A DNA stretch of 64,000 nt from an uncultured Bacteroidota bacterium (GTDB lineage Bacteria; Bacteroidota; Bacteroidia; AKYH767-A; 2013-40CM-41-45), in the NCBI GenBank assembly GCA_937871435.1, contig CALMQM010000121.1, positions 59,398 through 123,397 on the forward strand, written 5' to 3'. The notes below the pieces were generated by a model. That model made no database searches, was not told the origin of the DNA, and worked only from the letters and a program-made list of their open reading frames with translations. A program made the translations under genes and the position numbers. Positions 60,101 to 64,000 of the stretch are shown here, one piece after another; position 1 is the first letter of the stretch, and each line of letters begins with the position of its first letter.

Positions 60101-60535
60101 GGAGGAGCATCTATCATTCCTGGTGGCGTTAATTCGACGCTGAATTTCAACACATCTTTGTCTACAACGCAAACCATAAAAGTTAACGCGAACAATGCGT
60201 GTGGTGCCGGTCAACCTGCTGCGAAGGCCGTTACAGTGAACATGGCTTGCCGCACAGCGCAGGACGAATTGATGGAAAGCGATAACTACTTTGGATTGTA
60301 TCCGAATCCATCGAAAGACAAAGTAACGGCGCAGGTTAATTCACTTGCAGACGATGATTACATTTTAAAGGTGACAGATTTGCTTGGCAATGTGATTCTC
60401 GAGGAGAAGATGAAAGTAAAAGCCGGTGAGAACCGAAAAGAGCTGGATCTATCCGGTCTAAAACAAGGAATGTATTTTGTATCCTGGTTGAAAGAAGGAG
60501 CGGAAGTGAATACAATCCGTCTTGTGTTGAATTAA
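45188..60535 (+). CDS. Giant mosaic surface protein with subtilase-like domain and T9SS tail
   Basis: A 5115-aa secreted protein (MNNFYKTVCLFCLLISTKSFSQ signal peptide). Approximate modules by residue: Kelch propeller 25-318; two 'YRS..G.W.D..SW' beta-helix-capped regions 319-800 and 811-1345; beta-helix 1 1350-1700; MopE-like DxDxDGYGD...DCDD repeat 1716-1785; LamG 1781-1990; MopE 2007-2052; beta-helix 2 2057-2408; further MopE repeats near 2520 and 2710; galactose-binding-like 2562-2700; discoidin-like 2795-2925; Ig/SprB 2928-3360. A subtilase-like domain covers about 3490-3925: Asp3510 in VGVLSDSY, Asn3636 in TSAGNFG, Ser3858 in YGTSCAAPHAAG, but Glu3555 in DEGRAML where the usual HG motif would be. 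Then IPT 3925-4016, MBG domains 4018-4443, two SprB, five PKD-like repeats 4588-5020, and a T9SS tail (FGLYPNPSKDKV). It is probably a very large cell-surface adhesin with a possible peptidase. Confidence 0.88.
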   Translation: MNNFYKTVCLFCLLISTKSFSQTSDYWEQKTDFSGSARTGAVGFNIGSKGYIGLGQDVNGFNTDWWEFDPVANTWTQKANFPGSGRVNAAGFSIGALGYAGTGEDVNGYTNDFYVYDPSLNSWTAVTSFPGAARTEGVGFSISGLGYIGTGQVAVTGAVNDFYQYDPNNGVGGSWISVAPIPVERSGAVGLALSTRALVGSGKNNSGALSDFYSYDSNTDSWTSIASIPGGNRFGATGFAINGIAYVGMGTDGTNYPSDFYGYESTSNSWNRIADYPTTAVKYSTGFSIGAFGFTFLGDFGTPSYTNGAWKYIPAASGDYRSAQTGAWSDLSSWEVFDGVSWIPASHIPTNADGTITIRNGHTINFDNDVIDADELIVRAGATFYGIEGALHVHDGAGIDFRCDGIFSIATSQITVDGAIQFTSNSVFTWGSGGFNGTGTIEVLNGFNWFLNSGDHTLDGCTFTNYGYAHLQGGNLVFRGSDPHFINQSIFEVASSFDMVNDGASNAWFENGNTGSISALTSTTVNIPANVRFTTDGSMFLYGSEIHFESLSDPLMGNIGIMDIDAQIVSEDVVRFAGPEMVNNGHFIAPDLQMVGSGMQYIYGSGPYQKISTISAVGINAFTTLNIDGELNLVNGNVFTTVANGAVVHLTASSVISYSGVHPPRIIGALQRDITTSGPVDFPVGGAAAEDYAPIVINPDVTSPGSLTVTTQQGDHYAEILSRLISSKSVNRTWSITNNGLGYSSCEITFNWDSADVDAGTIYGNFGVGEWRAASWAYPVANSVTATSITVTGVILSAEYAVAELEPQQDPGTYRTYADGDWNDVANWLVYDGNTWLPASTPPDNSSVAVQVHHKMVVNSPASGNNVVVENAPATVFDAGWGATLTVNSSLTLLHSGNHPDLLVLGDANPNGRVKVELNSGGSIGGDNAQDSIVVRGELDAGNATAYLYLSGGTILNTIDAGLFDQVGGHVRALPGTSTIQCDIHVDGTEFWISGGPTSTTIQANSNGSTNFHPTFYNYGTVKAIGINSGTIDQLVDFLFINHDNLEVQQSDFHIIKADSYFDTQAIWNTGVGSNSSVYLLNFGKLTIDGISENWDGAINLINSNDTIRSSGPIIFSGTTVNSQGLITANPFEVAEESVTPGTTTVNGNFTALRLNNSGGLKLDVNDLTITENLDLTNGKIRTDAFILNLLPGAGISNASEISYVNGNLMQFFSDSQPLTYPIGDDDSYTPVELLPAIISPGKIILHSEPGDHPQISSSEITEAESVNRYWTLTNIDANFSSATITLNWVAPDEDAGVSSNNLVVQQFVSPNWITPNLVSRNTNSITISGVQSSGDFQIGQSSTISTNRNLEVEENGANGAYTSINDAINAANSNDTIIVHPRANGNRYNNGGIQDASGSKTGLHFRSSDPGEKFRLSGHVYLQDGWNIHDLDLVGTVYNYANTALPYEIADSRIEGNVNDMSEGNGINVGSLLRDSIINGYAAINGGVIQGCYFQNGLLESIIVRNGGTSGDTIRIEDNIIDEYNHQFAFFSINDQNPLHVTNNLFRLYDNISNDGQSPSAFWIDAEYNGANSYFENNTVWSDSKNGNALVFSTTSFWVIKNNLAYVKDPVSNVMFANGFPVEFTYNYVHLFNTAAPFEGAITGSLDPSNNGNSNSILSENGRPWIGSDAIDGGDPNPVYNDVSDGSRNDAGAFGGASPLDLFFPIASITDSIFYYTDADQDGYGDFNSPVFANGQTLPVGSQLNGLDCDDNNAQINPTAIELCDGIDENCNGILDDNNSLSFDGVDDYVSATDPVLGTSDFTLEAWIYPQANDKYILSTRTNEGNGPGNWWNMGISSTNNLFFEMGEAGTGSYFYDNGSLPVAMNQWSHVAVVRKGRHIRLYVNGELDKDTLDVTVRDLTTGMGELHIGGWPQFNLSWFQGSIDEVRIRNVAYTISQIRANRVAYVNGQFDLLAYYTFDQGTPGANNTVNNQLVDLSGNNNTGSLNGFQLQGSGSNWSGGYAGGVYADNDGDGFGDPNSSVTTTTPCFMGSNYVSDNSDCDDNNPSITNCNIPDADLVVEENGLNGAYTNITAALAAAASGDRIIVYPRSGGQAYNESISPTDPSLTNVMITSATSPEKFTINGGLTLGTGWDVSYIQINGGVTSASQTNDDIALTNAIVYGSVDLSGAPGYAFVWNDSILNSSNGNALQIARGEINGCYITSDGNGINLVNGFYPDEMITITDNQIYITGNGTVVHIENSQNPLYFTNNLLSMLSTAGGQGPDGITSYGAYYSGTQSTFINNTIVAASTCNLAAYFHGGPNWLIKNNLIYVNGGNTGYGVEDGQPAEFSYNYYRDATGPGNPFSGTLVADNTNVGASNTRVGFDGAVFPGTDPINGGDPNPIYNDASDGSRNDAGCFGGDGSLINAFHYSYPYCLQSVTSPASGSTIDPVGTPVMTVSFVPEPTASYYHIFGTNIPSTGYILDTMVIGTPFTIPTPPIGHYSFSIYPQNALGSASECTGEEVTAFTVDTPCVQVRYYFDNDGDGYGDVNNFQVAGCLAPLAYVSDSTDCDDNDYYVHVNCSGCNVTLTDLTWKSYNVFPGAGWEQPGFDDSGWNSPIDLGQANSLFGITPRPEKIWDPNITNIAYFRRTFTLNGADHMILDFDADDDAIVYINGVQVNNDFDCNISVVKGIDITSYLDLNGDNTMAVQVQNCQGDYYFTAQLYNGYFVDGDHDGYGSQSAVQFCAPPGPGLVRNNLDCDDENPLVQPLTPYVSIVGSPELPGCTSFNDTLRVGQVYDYRYVDHVIAFSSEYTPTDYGSAQIIGPPSIYPTYGDNATAWAPLTQDDSREFIEVGFATAAPINFVDIYETYATGSIDTVYVLNPNTSAYEAVYTTTAGSRSETSRKLHISFPTTSFPVSAIRIAMNSPFVHDWNELDAVAVGRFENATFDSYNWSTADFTSFITTNIPGTFSVTVTSGACTGTSDEIAITTKSVNAGPASNWIICPGSSTVLAAGGASSYSWSTGETTSFISATPSGLTWYTVTGTDEFGCVTIDSISVSNYDPILPGPVVITPETGSGDGMITAGPASGGVIGVYTYTLTGNSVNISNTTGTFTNLAQGTYNLSISDEVPCHFDTVLTVPLSQSCTPANTAIISMSGSQCFGDTRTLTITNATDLNDNTQWVWYTGSCGGTPFASGSSIDFVPTATTTYYVRGEGGCSTNGLCASQVVIVNPQIVMNVSNDPIACHGNDITTHVSASGGTPPYVGEGTFVVPGFTGSDTTITYPVVDAVGCIVTNNLTVTQPSQLVLDGVPDTTIICLEIESMGHVSLSANGGVQPYSFTGDDTTNLSTGNYTYTVTDANGCFVTNSTYLYITNCILPYYNAPDSGKVSSILGPELTQLVENPDSVGPASNNQVFLIDSIEGTVFIDIIANIGQYANALAIVTSPDYGLTDLVDNGDTSLIITGYYPIARLKKLDSLQTYINFARPNYAAVGSAGFITSQGDSAMRSKTARSLFNVDGSGIKVGVLSDSYNTISGNPAGLDVSHKDLPGPGNPENTNPVEIVYDYPYGKGLDEGRAMLQIVHDIAPKAKLAFRTGFVSAGDFAEGIVALQEDSCDVIVDDVTYITEPFFQDGIVSKAVDYVKDQGVAYFTSAGNFGSGSSEGVFNPMPAPFGITGKAHDFGGGDYLQKVALKRGTYTLVLQWDDSVYSLKQLPGARSDFDIYLTDITGTKLFGLNRKNNWGDPIEVLPFVVKADVEANIMIVRTWAQDTVTPMKFKYVVFRGDIDIKEYQNGNSTIIGQANAAGAMSVGAARYTKTPAYGTPVPIIEPFSSVGGTSSRGVVRAKPDFTAPDGVNTSVNFFSKDEEGDGLYNFYGTSCAAPHAAGAAALILSAKKKFFSETIVPDSLRTLLQNTAVDMSTPGFDYSSGYGLIDAKAAISTFAIPKPVIDSIQLADSSITPGTAPIVVIVNGQYFQDSSIVYFDGNPMPTTILSTGQLTATIPVFIGNPILQVFSPPLSPNGNDGGFSNGVYFQNIIKPIISVQVDNSMKKYGEELPEFTSTILMNGLPLENFGLTADSVGLGHLNYQTLASAEANVGIYQVAVSMDALDPQDHEDSLLAASYEYTFQSGHITIKKMPIVISPRDTSIVYGDKIGDIHFNYIFDDSHIDPATRESFLDSIEQTHLLTMSNAMVLVNPRVITNPRVITNADFANLALVATNKALANPRVITNPRVITNGVFTIDTTLIVDLATESVFNFDTDSSLIVLESPGPGLHSRAMANPRVITNPRVITNPRVITNGVTDVDSIPVTTNNSDNIAVVLDEDDVTSTDTTTELKSINLITGTTVGTWIIVPGAFFSDNFDISYALGSLTISPAELTVTADDKSPDCFGTPLYSATVKGYKNADSTGVNASSGPSFTLYDASNAQVGSLTQGGTYSIVPSDFHFPADSNYTISYVNGTLIVPDPVQLDVVVTNAQCYGGTGSVVLTGNGGHPPFSFGGDPTSGLTVGPHSFTITDQSGCSTTATATITQPSKVEAVASSTDATCGLNNGSLNVTTSGGTAPYSYEWSPGGQTTSSVLSAGVGNYTVTVTDAAACTVSASATILSTGTAPGAAGNISGPAGACRNTTGIVYSIAPVAGATSYQWVLPNGVTGSSTTNSITLSFGGSNFVGGFICVIPQNLCGNGSSACLNVPVLNVKPGVPGTITGAFPSCGPATYTYSIPTVVNATNYVWSVSGSGVSITSGQGTNSIEVFIPSGMGQGTISVYAQNCFGNGSARSAYLTGVPTHSNALVGPGFVCPNSTNVAYSMGQVNGTGSYIWTISGNATIASSNGPNCTVNFASNWTSGILSVTTVNACGSFTRTYTIQSVPAQPGSITGPGNNLCGQSNVTYSIAAVAGATSYEWTLPAGVTPLTSLNGTSITVNFTSGFTSTGNICVAAVNSCGPGVPRCYSVTARPAAIPTINGSASVCKTSVQTYSVAPVTGATSYSWSVVGGASIIPGGVNSTLNFNTSLSTTQTIKVNANNACGAGQPAAKAVTVNMACRTAQDELMESDNYFGLYPNPSKDKVTAQVNSLADDDYILKVTDLLGNVILEEKMKVKAGENRKELDLSGLKQGMYFVSWLKEGAEVNTIRLVLN
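57713..58024 (+). repeat. NPRVIT hexapeptide blocks inside the giant protein
   Basis: Three blocks encode NPRVIT repeated in tandem: 57713-57751 (two units, residue 4176 on), 57800-57838 (two units, residue 4205 on) and 57968-58024 (three units, residue 4261 on), each closed by Asn. Codons for Arg, Ile and Thr vary from unit to unit, so the repeat is kept at protein level. The blocks sit in an insertion within an MBG-type domain. Confidence 0.85.
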
Positions 60536-60580
60536 TTTGCCAAGTGAGTAGAAAATAAATTTTGATTAATTCACTTCTAC

Positions 60581-60610
60581 AGCATCCTCCTTTTGGGGGA
60601 TGCTTTTTTT
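60581..60610 (+). terminator. Intrinsic terminator after the giant gene
   Basis: A 10-bp stem (60581-60590 with 60595-60604, TTTT loop, one G-U pair) is followed by a run of seven T, 45 bases past the stop codon of the 5115-aa gene. This is a textbook Rho-independent terminator. Confidence 0.9.
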
Positions 60611-60827
60611 ATTTATAAAACTATCATGAATGATCCGTTGCTCCGAATACAATCAAATTATTATCGCCTAACTCCTACTCTATTGATCGTTTAAAAATGA
60701 ATGGGGTGTAACACCGAAAAAAAAGAAAATAACTATCGGTCAAATGATTTAAAGTAAAAGGAAAAAATCCAGGTTCGTGATTACATCAGTAAAAAGAAAC
60801 ATCCCTACCACCTGAAAAAAAACATTC

Positions 60828-60853
60828 AGCCTCATTCTTGCGAAATGAGGCTT
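60828..60853. repeat. Palindromic repeat, copy 1
   Basis: A 9-bp stem (AGCCTCATT / AATGAGGCT) is followed by TT. The 26-bp element recurs at 62488-62513 with one mismatch in the loop. The two copies bracket the GxxExxY and higBA genes. It may be a terminator hairpin or a dispersed repeat. Confidence 0.7.
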
Positions 60854-60860
60854 GATACTG

Positions 60861-60886
60861 TCTAAACTTTGATTGAGCTGATTTTG
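60861..60886. repeat. Inverted repeat flanking the GxxExxY gene, left arm
   Basis: This 26-bp arm pairs with 61449-61474 in inverted orientation at 25 of 26 positions. The arms enclose 614 bp that contain only the GxxExxY gene. Confidence 0.75.
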
Positions 60887-60983
60887 AGATTTCTCTGATA
60901 GGCAAAAGGTGAAAGAAAGATGTCGCCTTAAATATCCCTATTAAATTGGTTGCAATTGAATTGATAAGTATTGAAATTTGAGA

Positions 60984-61388
60984 ATGATTGAAAAGAACTA
61001 TAAGTATTCAATCGAAACCGGAAAAATTATTGGTCTTGCAATGGAAGTTCACAAAGATCTTGGCAACGGATTTCAAGAGGTGATTTATCAAAGAGCACTC
61101 GAAATTGAGTTTGCCAGAAATAACATTCCGTTTAAAAGGGAATTTGAGATGCCAATCATATATCGAAATGAACAAATTGGGACAAGAAGAGTTGACTTTT
61201 TAGTGTACGACAAAATTTCAGTTGAATTAAAAGCAATAACAAATTTGGAGCCGGTACATTTTGCGCAGGCAATAAATTATTTGGAGGCCTACAATTTAGA
61301 GATCGGACTACTTTTGAATTTTGGTTCAGCGAGCTTAGAAATAAAGAGATTGCTCAATAAAAAAATGTCTGAACCCGGATTTAGCTGA
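60984..61388 (+). CDS. GxxExxY family protein
   Basis: A 134-aa protein read from the ATG at 60984; a TTG two codons earlier is less likely. The family signature GFQEVIY lies in HKDLGNGFQEVIYQRALEIEF. It is followed by PFKREFEMPIIYRNEQIG, RRVDFLVYDKISVELKA and QAINYLEAYNLEIGLLLNFGS. The D/ExK-type arrangement (VDFLVYDKISVELKA) suggests a PD-(D/E)XK nuclease fold, but activity has not been shown for the family. Genes of this family are widespread, often multicopy, in Bacteroidota and environmental genomes. Here the gene sits alone between two 26-bp inverted repeats, which suggests a mobile or repeat-associated unit. Confidence 0.87.
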   Translation: MIEKNYKYSIETGKIIGLAMEVHKDLGNGFQEVIYQRALEIEFARNNIPFKREFEMPIIYRNEQIGTRRVDFLVYDKISVELKAITNLEPVHFAQAINYLEAYNLEIGLLLNFGSASLEIKRLLNKKMSEPGFS

Positions 61389-61448
61389 TTAACTGATTTA
61401 AGTGATAAAAGAAATTAAGTTATTAGTATAAAAGAATCCTGTAAATCC

Positions 61449-61474
61449 CAAAATCAGCTCAATCAAAGTTCAGA
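61449..61474. repeat. Inverted repeat flanking the GxxExxY gene, right arm
   Basis: Right arm of the 26-bp inverted repeat described at 60861-60886. It lies about 60 bases past the GxxExxY stop codon. Confidence 0.75.
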
Positions 61475-61687
61475 TATTTTCGGATGCTAAGAGCGGATTT
61501 CAACCGCTATATCCGCCGTGGCAGACAGACTCCTGCCTGATGATATTGTAAAATAAGAAAGCGCCTGAAAAAAATTCAAGTGCTTCTTGTTGAGGTCCCG
61601 AGCGGATTTGCGCAGTTTTTACATGCGCTTGGTTTGCTTGCCGATCCGGACAGGGGTTTTGAAAAGCGAGTGGTGGGCGAAACGATT
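61475..61687. other. Intergenic region with tRNA-3'-end-like motif
   Basis: This holds an imperfect hairpin (about 61559-61585) and then, at 61592-61608, GAGGTCCCGAGCGGATT, which resembles the reverse complement of a tRNA T-arm and acceptor end of the Bacteroidota tRNA-Cys type. The match breaks off after about 17 bases, so no tRNA gene is present. A shorter copy lies at 62538-62551. Confidence 0.4.
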
Positions 61688-62044
61688 TTAATATTCTTTC
61701 ACAAGAGCATTCAAAGGTATATTAAGAAACTCATTTAGATTTCTGATCATTTCAAGAGTCAATTTCCGTTTCCGGTTAAGAATTTTCGAAACTTTATCCT
61801 TACCGCCTAAATATTTAGCAAGATCTTTTTGTTTCAGATTTTGTTGTTCCATTCTGTATTTGATCGCTTCAATTGGATCAGCGGTGCTGATATGAAAATT
61901 TTCGTTTTCATATCGCTCAATCAAAATAGCAAGAACATCAGCTATGTCACTTTCCTTTGTTCCCTTTTTAGCGAGGAATAGCTTTTCAAACATTGCCAAT
62001 GCCTTGTTGTATTCCTTTTCTGTTTTGATTATTTTAAATTCCAT
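61688..62044 (-). CDS. higA: HigA-type antitoxin (XRE helix-turn-helix)
   Basis: A 118-aa DNA-binding antitoxin from the ATG at 62044 (MEFKIIKTEKEYNKAL); a TTG three codons upstream is possible. The N-terminal 50 residues are the acidic region that neutralises the toxin. The C-terminal part is an XRE-type helix-turn-helix (MEQQNLKQKDLAKYLGGKDKVSKILNRKRKLTLEMIRNL). The gene follows higB with 18 bp between them, in the toxin-first order usual for higBA. HigA normally binds the operon's own promoter and represses it together with HigB. The order and the family match are clear. Confidence 0.9.
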   Translation of the reverse strand: MEFKIIKTEKEYNKALAMFEKLFLAKKGTKESDIADVLAILIERYENENFHISTADPIEAIKYRMEQQNLKQKDLAKYLGGKDKVSKILNRKRKLTLEMIRNLNEFLNIPLNALVKEY

Positions 62045-62062
62045 AACTATCAATATTTAGTT

Positions 62063-62365
62063 TCAGTAAACTTCTATTGTTGCTGCATTTATTTTAGTGT
62101 ATTCTGCATGTGTTCCGATGAACTTTATAAATAACCAACCCTTTTGATAATTTAGACTGGCGACAAGCCTGTATTTATTCCCTTTGATGTTAAATACTAC
62201 TCTGTCATTCGTTAGAATATCTGCTGTTGCAAAATCTCCAATTACATCGTTGGGCTTACGCCAGGTTTTTGAAGCCACATCGTTATACCAAAGTTCGAGA
62301 GCCTTTTTGGAGTCAGAATGCTTCTTCCAGAATTTTATCAAAGTCCCCCGATTATGGATATTCAT
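62063..62365 (-). CDS. higB: HigB-type toxin (mRNA interferase)
   Basis: A 100-aa RelE-fold toxin of the HigB family. Typical segments are NRGTLIKFWKKHSDSKKALELWY, RKPNDVIGDFATADIL, VVFNIKGNKYRLVASLNY, LFIKFIGTHAEYTKI and a short C-terminal strand. HigB toxins cleave mRNA at the ribosome when the antitoxin is lost. It is the first gene of the minus-strand pair with higA. The full length and conserved His92-like THAEY motif suggest an intact, active toxin. Confidence 0.92.
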   Translation of the reverse strand: MNIHNRGTLIKFWKKHSDSKKALELWYNDVASKTWRKPNDVIGDFATADILTNDRVVFNIKGNKYRLVASLNYQKGWLFIKFIGTHAEYTKINAATIEVY

Positions 62366-62713
62366 TGAATTCCTTTTACGGAGCTAATATACGATATAGT
62401 TGCCATTTTGGCAACTATTATAACAAGGGTATTTTATGGTGTTTTTGTGTCCGGCATAGTCCAAATATTTCCTAATGAAAACAAAAAAGCCTCATTCTAG
62501 CGAAATGAGGCTTAATGGCTTCTAATGAATTGAATTTGGAGGTCCCGAGCGAAGGTGAACCAAACCATCTAACATACTGTATACCATATTGATATGAATA
62601 TAAACTTCTCTGATAAGAAACAAATAAGAAACACAAGAATTGCTCATTTAAGAATTTGAAAGATTTTCATTAAACTTATCATTGCATTCTAATTTTAAAC
62701 AAGTTCAATTTGC
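62366..62713. other. Intergenic region, 348 bp
   Basis: This lies between the divergent higB and AlbA_2 genes. It holds the second palindromic repeat (62488-62513) and, at 62538-62551, the second tRNA-3'-end-like motif GGAGGTCCCGAGCG. The higB promoter should lie near 62366-62460. I see no ORF of coding character. Confidence 0.5.
62488..62513. repeat. Palindromic repeat, copy 2
   Basis: Second copy of the 26-bp palindrome at 60828-60853, in direct orientation with one mismatch. It has a run of A on its left side, as a terminator for minus-strand transcription would. Confidence 0.7.
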
Positions 62714-63649
62714 ATGAAACTAAGCCATGTCCATACGGAAGCTGACATAATGCAATATATTAGTGAGGCAGCAGAAGAATCATTATATCTCGAATTTAAA
62801 AATGGTATGGCTTTCAAAGTAAAGGATGAGGATTGCAAAAATGAAATTGCCAAAGATATTTCAGCTTTTGCAAATGCAGACGGCGGAGTTCTAATCTATG
62901 GAATTGCAGAAAAAAAGTTTAGAGCAACTAGTATTGCACCTTTTGATGGTAATATTTTTACAAAGGAATGGCTAGAGGATATTTTAGGATCTCGGATTCA
63001 TCGCCCGATTCCAAATCTTATCATTGATCCAATCCGCATTGGAGGTGATATAGCCAAATCTGTATTTGTTGTGAGAATTCCTCGAAGTATCTATGCACCT
63101 CATCAAACTTATTTATTAGAGTATTGGAAGCGCCAGAATTTTAGAAATCGAAAAATGGCTGAATATGAAATAAGAGAAGCGTATACAAGACCTAATGTAA
63201 CTAAATTAAAATTACTTGACGCAACTGTAAGTGCAAATGCAGGCATGTTAAGTGGAGGCAAACCAATTGACTTTAGAGCGAGAGTTAGTGTTGCAATAGA
63301 GAACATTGGATCAACAATTGAAGAAATGTACAAACTTGAAGTGCGGCTTCCTAATCAATTACATGTTACAAGTGTAACACCTTCTGACCAATTTTTTCAT
63401 GCTCCATATAGGAAAGAAGGAGACTATCATATTTATTCCTTTCCAAGTAAATCGGCATTATTCCAAGGTGAAAAAATGCCAATGGCTGTAGTTGAAATTG
63501 TAATAAATAAAAGGAATATTCATACAATTGATTCACCTCCGTTAATGTGTAAGCTGTATTTTTCTTCAGGTACAGAAACAATAGAGGTTCCGATTTTACG
63601 ACATTGTCAATATAATGGTCGTCAAATATCTGCAGATGATATAATCTGA
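62714..63649 (+). CDS. AlbA_2 (schlafen-type) DNA-binding domain protein
   Basis: A 311-aa cytoplasmic protein. The N-terminal 150 residues fit the AlbA_2/schlafen domain: ESLYLEFKNG, the EIAKDISAFANADGGVLIYGI motif and a later ILGSRIHRPIPN ... VFVVRIPRS region. The C-terminal half (about 165-311) is beta-rich, with no family I recognise. It has no HATPase or winged-helix part, which many AlbA_2 proteins have. Domains of this type occur in regulators and in defence-related proteins. Its position next to higBA and a GxxExxY gene fits an accessory patch, but no system can be named. Confidence 0.8.
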   Translation: MKLSHVHTEADIMQYISEAAEESLYLEFKNGMAFKVKDEDCKNEIAKDISAFANADGGVLIYGIAEKKFRATSIAPFDGNIFTKEWLEDILGSRIHRPIPNLIIDPIRIGGDIAKSVFVVRIPRSIYAPHQTYLLEYWKRQNFRNRKMAEYEIREAYTRPNVTKLKLLDATVSANAGMLSGGKPIDFRARVSVAIENIGSTIEEMYKLEVRLPNQLHVTSVTPSDQFFHAPYRKEGDYHIYSFPSKSALFQGEKMPMAVVEIVINKRNIHTIDSPPLMCKLYFSSGTETIEVPILRHCQYNGRQISADDII

Positions 63650-63681
63650 TTAGTCGCCTAAGAATATTCTAAAATCTATTT

Positions 63682-63999
63682 TTAGTGTAATTGCGAAGCC
63701 GGGTAATAGAACTGCTTAACTATCATGTCCTTTCTTCCAGTTGATAAAAGAAAATATGGAATTGTGAGAGAAAGTGTGGTCTTAGAATAAAGCAGCTTTG
63801 ATGGCTCTACACTAATTTTTTCGAGTAGTTCTAGAATATCTTTTTGAGGAATCACAATACCAGAGTAATAATTGGGGGTAACGGTTAATACCGGTTTTAG
63901 TGTGTAATCCTTGACCTCATTTGCTTTATTACAATTAAAGGCATGTTGCGTGAGAAGTTTATAACCCGGATTTACTGAGGTATTTATAAAACCTTCCAC
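63682..63999 (-). CDS. Hypothetical protein, possibly cut by window edge
   Basis: A 105-codon frame open to the window end; the first codon in view is GTG at 63999, and the true start may lie outside. The product (EGFINTSVNPGYKLLTQHAF ... QKDILELLEKISVEPSK ... IVKQFYYPASQLH) has no signal peptide or motif I recognise. It converges on the AlbA_2 gene with 32 bp between stops. Coding potential is judged only from the length and ordinary residue composition. Confidence 0.45.
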   Translation of the reverse strand: MEGFINTSVNPGYKLLTQHAFNCNKANEVKDYTLKPVLTVTPNYYSGIVIPQKDILELLEKISVEPSKLLYSKTTLSLTIPYFLLSTGRKDMIVKQFYYPASQLH

Positions 64000-64000
64000 A

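Larger units (their letters stand above)
60611..60983. other. Intergenic region before the GxxExxY gene
   Basis: This AT-rich stretch holds one copy of a 26-bp palindromic repeat (60828-60853) and the left arm of an inverted repeat (60861-60886), both listed separately. I see no ORF of coding character. Confidence 0.45.

Noticed and set aside
61592..61690. Possible tRNA gene
   Set aside because: Only about 17 bases resemble a tRNA 3' end; no anticodon arm or 5' acceptor strand can be folded.
1..64000. CRISPR arrays, rRNA operons, prophage or transposase genes
   Set aside because: No regularly spaced short repeats, rRNA motifs, integrase or DDE transposase motifs were seen; the repeated units found are within coding modules or in the 60.8-62.6 kb patch.

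Overview
The window looks like a chromosomal segment of an uncultured-type or gliding Bacteroidota (Flavobacteriales/Sphingobacteriales-like). It is AT-rich. Twelve long ORFs end in a type A C-terminal sorting domain (a YPNP-type motif, then a short beta-domain ending in G(I/V/M)Y) of the type IX secretion system (T9SS). Many of them carry PKD, SprB, Kelch, LamG or MopE-type modules, and there are LytS/LytTR, TonB-dependent receptor and FISUMP genes. No T9SS machinery gene lies in the window. No tRNA, rRNA or CRISPR array was found, and no consensus Bacteroidota promoter could be assigned with confidence.

Layout. (a) 1-15.2 kb: a partial secreted protein; a 2387-aa pappalysin-type (M43) metalloprotease with propeller and beta-helix modules; a lone LuxR-type regulator divergent from a DUF3089 lipoprotein; an M6 metalloprotease with a CUB domain; and a PA14/LamG adhesin-like protein. 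(b) 15.3-18.8 kb, minus strand: a compact exosortase H locus made of XrtH, an overlapping membrane protein and one SBBP beta-propeller protein with an IPTL-CTERM tail. This is a second sorting system inside a T9SS genome. (c) 18.9-21.3 kb: a Tat-signal pirin and a Kelch/T9SS protein. (d) 21.6-35.3 kb: eight minus-strand genes centred on a TonB-dependent receptor without SusD. Four of its neighbours share one N-terminal domain of about 240 residues that I do not recognise. Others carry cohesin-like and dockerin-like modules, a beta-helix or a FISUMP domain. (e) 35.3-42.6 kb: a decayed gene fragment containing a 176-bp near-identical copy of the 3' end of a Kelch gene 6 kb away, a convergent pair of YD-like/T9SS paralogues, and that Kelch gene. 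(f) 42.9-44.6 kb: a LytS-type kinase and LytTR regulator with a 4-bp overlap. (g) 45.2-60.5 kb: one 5115-aa mosaic surface protein (Kelch, beta-helix, LamG, MopE-like, subtilase-like, MBG, SprB, PKD, T9SS tail). (h) 60.6-64 kb: an accessory patch with a GxxExxY gene between 26-bp inverted repeats, a higBA toxin-antitoxin pair, repeated palindromes, two short tRNA-3'-end-like motifs, and an AlbA_2 (schlafen-type) protein.

Taken together, most of the window is a factory of secreted and surface-anchored proteins. The best candidates for something undescribed are the receptor-centred cluster with its shared N-terminal domain (d), and the 5115-aa protein whose MBG domain is split by an insertion carrying NPRVIT hexapeptide blocks (g). 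Domain names were assigned by eye from motifs and have not been checked by a profile search.
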